DNA of 64,000 nt, taken from assembly GCA_946807835.1 (NCBI GenBank), contig OX327699.1, positions 7,309,001 through 7,373,000 of the forward strand. Direction: 5' to 3'. Of the stretch, positions 43,473 to 53,446 are shown one piece after another (within the stretch, counting starts at the first letter, position 1; each line of letters opens with the position of its first letter). The position numbers and the translations under genes are program-made. The DNA is from Ailanthus altissimus. Lineage: Eukaryota > Streptophyta > Magnoliopsida > Sapindales > Simaroubaceae. The notes under the pieces were generated by a model that saw nothing but the letters and a program-made list of their open reading frames with translations, did no database searches and was not told where the DNA came from.

Positions 43473-44389
43473 TGTTACGGATATCAAGTCATGCTCTTCA
43501 ATTTGACACCCCTATAGCATTAGATAAGCCACAGTCTTGATACCCATTTTACTCTATGTGCAGCAAAAAATCATAACTCACACCATAAGTAAGAACATAT
43601 AAAATCAACACACCAATAAAGATAAAGAAAACAAACCAATCAACAAGACACAAGATATACGTGGTTCGACCCAAAATTGCTTACGTCCACGGAGGATCCA
43701 TGATCCAGCTTCTTATTATTAATATAGATCACTAAGTATCTTCTTACATTATCAATAATTTCACAAGACCCCTTAGTATCTCCCATAGAGATCTTTAAGT
43801 ATTTACCCTTGATCACTATGACTCTCCAAGACCTCTTAGTATCTCATCATAAGAGATTTTTACAAGGAACACAAGAATAGCCCGAGCATTTAAGCCAAAA
43901 TGATCTATGATGTTTCTTTTGTTCACTTAAGAACCAAAAGAAAATACTCCCCAAAGGTTACACCCTAGTGCACCACGCACTTAGTGCCTACCTAGCTCCT
44001 TTATTCTCTCTTATGGTTACATCTTGAAACCTTAGATGCTTGTCTTTCTCTTGTGTTTAGAATGATTTATATAGAGAATAAAACACCCTTAGAAACCCTA
44101 AATATAGTCAGAATAAGAGTCATCACTTGTAGGAGTCCTAATCTCACTTGAAGAAGTCAATTGAGCCAAAATAGGAAATATCCTAAAGTTGTCGCATAAA
44201 TAGTAACCGTATGAATAGTACCCATCGCTGTGAGCAACAATGAGTCATGAACAGTACTCATTCTTTTTTGCTTTCCGTTTTGCTCATCTCTTGTATACCT
44301 AATGTGTACTTGACTTCATAATGACTTTCCTATTGGTATTCATCTCAATTCTTACCCATAAAAGATTGTTGAATCACCAATTTCTAACA
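43473..44389 (-). repeat. 5' LTR of the non-autonomous element
   Basis: A 917-bp repeat from TGTTACGGATATC to ...CCAATTTCTAACA, collinear with the 3' LTR. It contains the family block (ACGTGGTTCGACCC...TTACGTCCACGGAGGATC, 43659-43699), a TATATAGAG box near 44067, and a shortened motif cluster at 44195-44265. Confidence 0.88.
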
Positions 44390-44394
44390 GTTGC

Positions 44395-45092
44395 AAATCA
44401 TAAGAACACGAAAAAGGAAAAAGGAGTAATGCAAGTGCCATTTGTATGGCAGTCTGAAATTAGGAATGAAACCAAAGGAAACATACTTTATGGGGATCCC
44501 CATTTTTCATTAATAGCAAGAAAAATAACATGAGCTAAAGCTTAAATCAAATACTAATATCAACACAAGTCCTTGGCAAAGAATAAGTTGAATTATCAAA
44601 AAGATAAAATGCAACTAGAACATGAAGTTGAAGTTGAAATTATCGAGTAAAAGAACAAATAAGGGAAAAAAATAATGGCTTTAAAAACTCAACAACACTC
44701 GCCTCATAGTCAACCCCATGTAGATAGATGTTGTAATTAGAGTTAATTGATAAAAAAGCAAGTCCAGTTATCTACAATACCAAGAAAAGAAAAATAATCT
44801 CTAGCTCCAACAATGTAACCAATTGTACAACTTCAGTAGCTTGAATCAAAATTAAAGCAAAATTTACCCGTACACAAGCATGGCAACAACAATATAATAC
44901 GGTTGAACAAGTCGCAGGCCTATCCAATGTTCTTTATAATTAATGCCAAATTAAATAAATTAAACACATACATTTGATAAGAAACCCTTACTCTTCACTT
45001 GGAATTCTCATTACATTTTGGATTTCCACCAATATAATTAACTTCATGGACATTAGCTAATGACATAATTGTACAACTTCATTACAAGTAGG
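44395..45092. other. Unassigned sequence between the non-autonomous element and copia gag fragment
   Basis: It may be continuing leader/gag of the copia element to its right or host sequence; stops occur in all frames. No motif was recognised. Confidence 0.35.
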
Positions 45093-45257
45093 CTAAAGTC
45101 TACTTGAAACCAATAATTTCCACAATGGATAGTTCAGTTTTGTCAATTTAATGGGTGTTATAAAGGTGAAGGTATTTGTGCTTGGATTGACAAGATTGGT
45201 TAAGATGCTATTAGGAGTGTTACTTTGTTCTCTTGCATCTTGGAAGGTTTCAACCAT
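45093..45257 (-). pseudogene. Copia gag N-terminus (54 codons, then stop)
   Basis: On minus, an ATG 13 bp beyond the LTR/PBS opens a frame of 54 residues. It contains TNTFTFITPIKLTKLNYPLWK, a good match to the N-terminal signature of Ale-type copia Gag (PIKL...NY..WK), and ends at a premature TAG. The rest of Gag is not recognisable. Confidence 0.8.
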
Positions 45258-45258
45258 G

Positions 45259-45270
45259 GTTCTGATACCA
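45259..45270 (-). other. Primer-binding site next to the element A LTR
   Basis: GTTCTGATACCA on plus reads TGGTATCAGAAC on minus, matching the tRNA-iMet site except near its 3' end. It lies directly downstream (on minus) of the LTR at 45272-45739. Confidence 0.85.
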
Positions 45271-45271
45271 A

Positions 45272-45739
45272 GTTTAAAATATAAATGCTTTCTGTATTAA
45301 CTTGTCAAGAAAAAATTACATCGTCAATCCCTATGCACAAATTCTATACATTGTACACTATATATATATATATTAGTTTACATTTCAAATTATAAAGATT
45401 CTGAAATGTTTCTGCTATTGAGAAATTTTCCTGGATGAATTACAGATGTACCAATATTGTCCCTTAGATCCTCTGTTGTCTTCTTGCTAATGGTATCAAT
45501 ATCATTTGGCTGAATGAGATGATGACAGGCAGGAATACTTTTTGTGTGATAAGTTGGCAGCAACTGACACAATTGTTACCATACTTGCTATCAATTGTTG
45601 GCGTTGCTTGGATAATAAGACAGAGTTCTCTTGGTGTGACTTAGTTTGGAGATAGGCTGATATTAGGGTTTTTCTATAATGTAGTATTGATCTTAATAAG
45701 GCTTGTATTGCCAGCAGACCTTCATGTGTTTCCTTAACA
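45272..45739 (-). repeat. LTR of copia element A, flanked by both PPT and PBS
   Basis: Read on minus, the LTR begins TGTTAAGGAAACACATG at 45739, immediately after the PPT (CTTGAGAGGGAA, 45740-45751) and the RNase H end. It finishes near 45272 just before the PBS and gag start. It thus serves as 3' LTR for the pol sequence to its right and 5' LTR for the gag sequence to its left. Length about 468 bp. Confidence 0.8.
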
Positions 45740-46536
45740 TTCCCTCTCAAGCTCAGGGGTCTTGGGCATACCCTAAGCTTGTTGCGAAGGAAATTAAACT
45801 GATTGTATGATAGTGGTTTAGTTAATATGTCAGCAATCTGATCATTGTTGGGAATGAATTTTACTTGAAGCTCTCCAACTGTGACTTTATCTCGAAAAAA
45901 TTTCTTGGCTACAATCATTGCTTAATGAACTTTACATCTCATCTTCTATAACTCCAACAATTTAGAGTAACAATGCAAATGTTGTTGCAACAGTTGCCAA
46001 TCCAGTCTACCATGCTCGAACAAAATATATAGAAATTAATCTCTACTGTAGCCAAGAAATTTCTACTATAGTGTGTGCCAATGCTTTATATTCTACCTCA
46101 ACACTAAATCTTGCAACAACATATTACTTTTTAGAGCTTTATGACACCATATTCTCACCAAGATAGATTGCATATCCAGTGATGGATCTTCTATCATTAA
46201 TGTCAAAATCCAAATTTGAGTTTGAATAAGCTACAATATGGTTATGAGAAGACTATTTGTATTGCAATCCAAGTTCTGAGGTTGCTTTGAGGTATCTAAG
46301 AACTCTCTTGCATGTTCTCTAGTGAGATTAAAGAGGATTAGACATAAATTGACTTAGTTTGTTAACTGTACAACTCAGTTTAGGCCTTGTGAGTGTAGCA
46401 TATTGTAATCCTCCAATAACATTCTGTAAAGTATAGGATATATGAAAGGAACCTCATCTGACTTAGTTAGTTTGCAGCTTGTTGATAAGGGTGTGTTCAC
46501 TCCCTTTCATTCCATTATGTTGGTGAAATTATGTTG
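45740..46536 (-). pseudogene. Copia element A: RNase H end of pol
   Basis: On minus from 46536 downward: VNTPLSTSCKLTKSDEVP (about 46420-46490), SNSNLDFDINDRRSITGYAIYLGENMV (about 46130-46215), VEVEYKALAHTIVEISWL (with the YKAL..T..E motif, about 46045-46095), then VKFIPNNDQIADILTKPLSYNQFNFLRNKLRV (about 45765-45860) up to the PPT. Stops are present. The RT part of the same gene continues at 55720 after the inserted element B. Confidence 0.88.
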
Positions 46537-48726
46537 TGCGTAGGGTAAGCATATAAATTTTAATTTTTAATTATACATTACATATGCATAATTAATGCAG
46601 TAGAATATCAACTAATATTTTATTATACTAATAAAATATTAAAAAACTCACTCTCAAAATGTGCTTTGTGCAGTTCTAATTGAGGACTTGGTGGGATCCT
46701 TTGAGTTAGAAGAATAGCTTCCTTTTTTGTCGGAATATTATATCTGAAGCAATACTTGCTTCTTCAATATCTCTCAATATTTAATTTTGCTTACAATTCA
46801 TTTGCGTATATAACAAATGAATTCGGCCTATATATATATATATATATATATATTGCTTAAGAGTGAAATCACCATTTCACTTACTTTTAACAAAACTAAA
46901 TGAAGCTCTTTAAATAGCTAACTTGGCCACCCAAAGAACCAATTAAAATGGATATGGTAGGAAGCATGACAAGGAAAGTTTTTTGCCTTTCATACTTGTT
47001 TTAAAGAATAATTCATTTAGTACAAAAACATGGCCAAATGAAAAAAAAGATGAGTGGCCAAACTTTGCTTTACAAAAAGGCATCTTATGATTTAGGAAAA
47101 GCATGATAAATCATGCTCTCATTTGCCAAATAAGTGGTCAAATAGAAAGAAATTTGGTGGCTTTCAATGATAGCAACAATGGCCACCTCTTGCTTGTCAT
47201 TTGTTTTTGCGAAATATAATACATTATGAAACAATACCATTATTTCATTTTGCTATTCAATGAAGTGGGCGAATTTAAAAGAGCTTAATGACCATTTCGC
47301 TTTCTTTTATAAATCAATTCATTTAATTAAAAAGAACTATTAACACTTAATAAAAAAATAGGCCAATAAAATCATGCCACATGATATATGGTATCCAATA
47401 GAAAAGATAAAGTGGCAAGTCCCACTTGCTGAGATCTTGGACTTAACACTTAAACTCTATGATCTCTCTGAGAGACCCTAAAATAATTTTAATTTTTTGA
47501 GAACTTCCTAAATTGAACTATTCAATCCGGTGCACTACCTTAGTACACAACGAGTGTACTTCATATATTGAAACTCCCTAGGTTCACACTTATTTTATCT
47601 TATGGAACTCTACCGTAAGTCCACAAACGATGCCTCCCACACATATTATGAAAATAAAAAACACCGTGTTAAGCCATACAAGTTGAGGTTAATACATATT
47701 CATATAATTCTTCCGTCATTTATATCTTAGAAGAGCAAAGACATAGATCATCACCGTCAAGTTTTTATATGCTCAATTCTTGAACTTATCTCCAAATTCA
47801 TATTCCGTTAAACAATATTCATAAACACTTTTACGATATTATGTTTTACATGGGTAACATTTTTCCTAGGTGAATTACTCATGGCCATAAGATTTTTTGA
47901 AACACAATCTTGGAGCATCTGGATAAACAACTCACTCATATGAGCTGACGAATCCCGTATCTGCACACACTGGGCTCTATAAGTATTGGACTGTACCCAA
48001 CGATCAAACCATAAAAAGTCTTTGACATATGTGAAACCTAAGTATGGTGGATCACTCACAAATCCATCGTGATGCTCAAGTTAAAAGATTACGAATATGA
48101 CTTAAACTTGAAAAGATCATCCATTGATGGCTTTATGGGATATCTATTGGAGATCCTAATTGAGCCTGTTTAGTACCCAGTCCTTACTGAATAACTGCAT
48201 GTCTATATGAGCTTCCATTAAGCTCATGATTTGCTAATACTAACTATCTGAGCCATTCCGATATAGGCATACACCAATCTATATTAAATAAGGTTTCCAC
48301 CATAGACCAGCATCAATGAAAATAAATTAGAAACATAACATTTGAAAACATACTTACACAATGACATTTATTAGCATTATTTATAACTCTTTACAACTAT
48401 GTCATTGCTAGTATACTCTCGGGTCTTTGTCCTATTTTAGACAAGTCTCTAACTCTTTAGATTTCACTGGCTCTTATAACTTACTAACTCTTAGCATTGC
48501 TAACTTTTAGTAATTATAATTCTCAACGTAGCTAACTCTTAGCACTAGTCCAAACTCCTTTGAACTAGATTTGAACTCCTTTAGATCATATAATGTTTGA
48601 AATGTTACAAGCATCTTACCATATATATTTAATATTAACGATTTTGTTTGAAATACTTATTGCATAAATATTAAATAATTAATATTTATACAATATTAGA
48701 ATGGCGTGTAAGCACCATTTTTAATA
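46537..48726 (-). repeat. 3' LTR of element B
   Basis: About 2.19 kb, collinear with 53447-55719 throughout, including the TA microsatellite (46828-46852), the TAATTAAAATGGATAT block and the terminal block CCATTTTTAATA. It contains no coding sequence; 60-85-codon frames inside it are chance. Confidence 0.88.
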
Positions 48727-48741
48727 ACTCCCACTTGCTTT
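48727..48741 (-). other. Polypurine tract of element B
   Basis: On minus AAAGCAAGTGGGAGT precedes the LTR start (TATTAAAAATGG), the usual copia AGTGGGAG-type PPT. Confidence 0.8.
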
Positions 48742-51250
48742 AGTGCATTCACGATGATATCTAATACTCATCGTCTCTAAGTGTTTCCCAAACATATTAA
48801 GAGTTAAGGTTTTAGTTAATGGGTCCGCTATATTATTCATGAAATATATATCCCAGATACTATTACATTTCCAATAGCCAAGAACTTTTCAATTATGTGG
48901 TATTCAGAATCCACATGATCATAATTTTGGTACGCATTATGACTTCTTGGCTCGAGCAATTATCCTGTTATTGTTTTATTTAGTGGGATGGGATTCACAG
49001 AGCTTGGACTTATTCTAAACTCTGTAACTAACTTATATATCGACAAAACTTCTTTTACAAGCTTCTCAAGCCGCAACAAATTCTACCTTCAAGGTAGAAT
49101 TTGATGTGGATATTTATTTTTCATTCCTAACTAACTACAATACCGATGAGAAGAAACACATAACCAGATGTAGACTTTTTATTATTAGGACCATACAAGA
49201 AATTTGAGTTTGTGTATCCTCTTATTTGTATGTAACTTTCTCCATGAGTTAACAACTTATCATTTATACCTCTCACGTATTTCAGATATATTTTCACGGC
49301 TAATTAATGGTCGTGACCTGGATTAGACCAATACTGGCTCGTAACACTTACAACCATTAACATAACATATATCAAGCTACCTCTAGCTTATGCACATGGT
49401 ATATTAGACATTTTAACATTTTCATCTTCTTGCCGAGGATAAATCTTCTTAGAAAGATTAATGCCATGATTGAAAAGTACATTAACTGTCTCACAATTAT
49501 TGAAGTTATTCTTTTGAAGAACATTGTCTATGTACGAAGATTGAGATAGTCATATCAACCTTATAGCTCGATCTCTATAACACTTTATAGGTAGTATATA
49601 GGAAGCCTTTTTTAAATCTTTTATAGAGAAGTTCTTATTCAGATAACTCATATTTGACTGAATTACAACATATCAACTTCATTTCTGACAATGAGTATGT
49701 CTTTCACGTAGAGAACTCGAAAGATAATTATGCTCCTACTGCCCTTTCTAAACTCACATGCTTTCTCTTCATTCTTGATGAAACCAGACTCTTTGATTTC
49801 TTTATTAAAATGAAGAATCCAACATAATACAATAGCCAACAAATTCAAATTGACTTAAGTATGATTACTGATGAAAAGGTTTCCTTATTACCGATCCCAG
49901 ATCTGTGAGTGTGACATTTTACTACAAGTTGGGCTTTGAAGATGTTTACCTTCAAATTAAACCTGCACTTCTGTTGTGTAAAATTATTTACAACAAATTG
50001 GAACAATTTTTACTGGAAGCACAACCAAGTGTCAGACTTGATTGTCGTACGTAGAGTCATTTTTAAATTTCATAGGATCTTGCCATTTTCTCAAATCGTT
50101 GTCCAACATCTCTTCTTTGTAAGTCAAAGGATCATTTTCTTCAAATAAGAAAATACCAAAAGCACCTACAGGTATCAAGCATATATATTATGTGACCCTC
50201 CATATCATTTTCAACCAACGGGGGGAGTGTGTTATAGGTATCTCACTTAATTGTGTTTAAATTTTCACCATCGGTTCATATATTTTTAGATTGACTTCAC
50301 CAAGTTCAATCTTTCTACAATCCTCATGATCCTATAAGAAACTATTTCTAAAAACAATAGCGTAACGAGGAACGAACATGTTTCACTCTTTTAGATCACA
50401 GAACTGGTATCCCATAGAATACTTGGGATACCAATTAAACTGATACTTGTACCAATTGGGTGCAAGTTTATCATGTTGCATAACTCTTATGCAAACAGAA
50501 CAGCCCTAAATCTTAACATACTTAAGACTTGATTTTCTTCCGATTAATATCTCATATGGAACTGGAGGAATAGCTTTCGATAGAACTTTATTCAATAAGT
50601 GATTAGCAGTTGCTAAAGTATATCCTTAAAGATATTCTAGAAGATTAGTGAAACTCAATATCAATTAGATTATATAAAGTCCAATTCCTCATCTCCAAAA
50701 CACTTTTGCATTGAGGAGTACCTGGAGGACTATATTGATGAAAAATCTCATTCTCCTTTAAATAATTTATGGATTTACTATTAATGTATATATTACCTTG
50801 ATTTGATCAAAGGCATTAAATATATATAAGGGTTTATTTCTCTACTTCTAGTCGAAACTCTTTGAACATTTCAAAATTTCCAACCTGTGTTTCTTAGAAA
50901 CACATATCTATATCGTGACAAATAACGATAAAGATGATGAAGTATCAAAATTCACCTAATAGCAGTATGATTTATTGGATCATATACATCACTATGTATA
51001 ATTTTCAATAAATAAGTAGGTCGGTATTTAATATCTACATAAGTATTTAGTCATTTTCTCTAGAATCTAGGATTCATAAACTGGCCAAGGTTTCATAGTT
51101 AGATCAAGTAACTGGCTATCCTTAACTAGATGGGATAATCGTCTCATGACTATATGACCTAATCTTATGTCCCATAATTCATTATTATTCAAAGTTTTTG
51201 AACTACTATTTATTCTGTTCACCTAGACATTTCAAGTTGTATTTAAGATA
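48742..51250 (-). pseudogene. Element B copia pol remnant
   Basis: On minus: GAG-pre-integrase ELWDIRLGHIVMRRLSHLVK (51120-51182), degenerate integrase in about 50200-51050, RT NKEIKESGFIKNEEKA and LYVKDILIVRNEVDML (49663-49848), where YVDD has become YVKD, and the RNase H end NNIADPLTKTLTLNMFGKHLETMSIRYH (about 48765-48850). The arrangement integrase-RT-RNase H identifies Ty1/copia. Many stops, so inactive. Confidence 0.85.
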
Positions 51251-51784
51251 TAATGGCCATTCATTAACTGATATTCAGTTAGCAAAATATTATCATTATC
51301 ATATTTACATGAGAAACTATTCCTAATGTATGCATGATAACCCTCTCTGTATATTATAGGGAGTGAAATGATTCGCCTAATAATGTTTGGCACAAAATAT
51401 CAATTATACAATATAATGTTTCTGCCAAAATAGCGAAGTGACTTAAAAGTCCTAACAGCTATAACGTTTAAAAAATCTCTATTTTTTATATGAAGATGTA
51501 CTTCTCCTTTGATAGCTTCTTATTATTACTCAAATCATGCAACATCTTGTTGAAATGAGAATGACAGGTAGTATTGCATACCTTTGCTCATTTAGCATCA
51601 TATACTAATAAAATATTTATAATTAGTAAACAGATATCTAAAGGGTCTATCTTTCCTAAGGTAAGGTACATAAAATAGTAACGATTACTATTTTAAATCT
51701 CATTAGAGTGGAAACACTTTCTATTGTTATTACTCTCTATTTATGGTTTAAATATAAGTTTTTAGATAGAATATAATATTACTT

Positions 51785-51914
51785 GCATATCTTATGTGCA
51801 CATGCTCTTATTGAAAGACATTGAGGTCAAGATATATAATTTGACTCTCAAATCATATATCTTGACCTCAATGTCTAATGGTTTTCAGTAAGAGCATGTG
51901 CACATAAGATATGC
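51785..51914. repeat. Near-perfect inverted repeat (hairpin) inside element B
   Basis: The left arm begins GCATATCTTATGTGCACATG and the right arm ends with its exact complement. The arms continue through GACATTGAGGTCAAGATATA with one mismatch and a 7-base gap, leaving a loop of about 17 bases. Arm length is about 55-62 bp. Confidence 0.92.
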
Positions 51915-53019
51915 AACATCCTTAATCTATTTTCAGTAAATTTTATCTTCTTTTGAAGAAATATTATCAGAAACACCTCTAATCATCTATTGACAATAAA
52001 TATATCCAAGTTTTTCTGAATCTAAAATTATTTACAGATTCATTGGCAAGTCTGAATATGTTTTGGTACCCTATAGTTGTTGTGCTAAAAATATAAGTAA
52101 ACTAAAAGATTGTCATCTTGATCTTATCTTTATAAGATATCTAGAAGATGTGTAACGGAACATTTCTAATTGTTAATTACTAACACTTAGACCATGGGTA
52201 TAACTTTTATACATTTTTAACCTAAAGACGCCCTCCTACTACTTTACATAATCTCCAAAATCTCTCAAATGAGAGAACGATAGTTTAAAATTCTTTTAAA
52301 CTGTATAGTGGAAAGTGGATCTCATAAGCATTTTACTCTAGCCTTATGCTTTAACAATATTAGCATTTGTAAATTCAAAAGGTAGACAACTCTTGTAAAT
52401 TGCTTCGCATGCAACTCTTAGCACTGATCCTAAATACACCTTATCTTCACGCTTTAGCAATATTAGACAAGTGTATTCCAGATTAACTTATCAATGATAA
52501 AATATATGTTATTGATACTACCCTCACACTTTAACAATATTGGGCAATATGTTTGCATATATTTTCCTCATCTCATGTCGAACCGACATAGTCTAAATTA
52601 CACTGACCAAATCCTTCAAGCTTTAGCAATATTGAAAAAATACCAAAGTGACTTGTCTAACACCGTATTGACAAGACAGATTATCATGTAACATTATCTT
52701 ATAATGAAGCACTTTCAATCTAATTAAGAGATATTTTTATCTTGTTCTTCGCAACTCATGAGGACGTGATTCTAAATCACACATTTATTTTGTACAATCA
52801 TAACTAACCCCTACCAGTAGGGCTCTCATTGTGATTACCAGCAAACATAAATGGGCCACGGTTTATATTATAATAATTATAACAATTTATAAATTGCATT
52901 AAATAAACAATAAATATTTTTAAACAATTTAAAAATAATAATTAGAGTAATTAGCGTAATTACAGCTTTTCTTAGATTCTCGATACTGCAATGCTAAAGG
53001 CCCAACCTTTGGTGTCACA

Positions 53020-53290
53020 GTTCCAATCTTTACAGTGCTACAATGTGAAAGTCCTTACCCTAATGCCGCGATATTGAGCTTTCGATGCTGCGGCGCTGGG
53101 TCACTACCTAGTATTGCAGCGCTGAACAAGGAGCATTGTAGTGCTAGACATTCTGTCTCCAGCGCTGTAGTGCTAAGCCGCGAGCACTACAACGCTAGAG
53201 GTTCTGCCTCAAGAATTACAGTGCTAAACTTTTAGCACCGCGGTGTTAGAGCTTGAATAGCCCCAGCACCGCAGTGTAGAGTGACACCGC
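53020..53290 (-). repeat. GC-rich CTGCGGCGCTGG-type motif cluster in the element B leader
   Basis: About ten degenerate copies of a motif like (G)CTGCGGCGCTGG / TGTAGTGCTA / CACCGCAGTG are spaced roughly 20-35 bp apart. They stand out from AT-rich surroundings. The cluster lies just downstream (on minus) of the 5' LTR and PBS. Confidence 0.85.
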
Positions 53291-53420
53291 CACAGCGTCC
53301 CTTTAGCTACATCCTGATTATGTATTTTTTAACATTTGAATCGCTTAATTGACAGCCTCGAGACATCTTAATTATGCTACGAACACTCTAATTAAGTACA
53401 CAAATAGCATACAATCATGC

Positions 53421-53432
53421 GCTCATATACCA
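53421..53432 (-). other. Primer-binding site of element B
   Basis: GCTCATATACCA on plus reads TGGTATATGAGC on minus, two mismatches from TGGTATCAGAGC, about 14 bp inside the 5' LTR end. Confidence 0.75.
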
Positions 53433-53446
53433 ATTTAAAAGTGCGT

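Larger units (their letters stand above)
38608..44389 (-). mobile_element. Non-autonomous LTR retrotransposon (family 'D'), TSD GTTGT/GTTGC, itself invaded
   Basis: LTRs lie at 38608-39557 (3' LTR) and 43473-44389 (5' LTR). The PPT is TCAAGGAGGGGATT on minus, next to the left LTR. The PBS is CTCTGATACTA read on plus (43459-43469), one mismatch from the tRNA-iMet complement, next to the right LTR. The 5-bp flanks GTTGT (38603-38607) and GTTGC (44390-44394) match 4 of 5. Once the 2.8-kb nested insertion is removed, the internal region is only about 1.1 kb and shows no Gag or Pol motif, so the element needed proteins from elsewhere. A 108-codon minus frame (39767-40093) has no family signature. 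The LTRs are clearly diverged from each other. Confidence 0.85.
51251..53420 (-). mobile_element. Element B leader and gag region, decayed
   Basis: Between PBS and pol, this stretch aligns with element C 58881-60480 in inverse order. No intact Gag domain is readable. It includes the hairpin (51785-51914) and the GC-rich leader cluster (53020-53290), listed separately. Confidence 0.65.

Noticed and set aside
53035..53235. 66-codon open frame in a GC-rich island
   Set aside because: It is a translation of the repeated CTGCGGCGCTGG-type motif; the homologous region in element C is not open.
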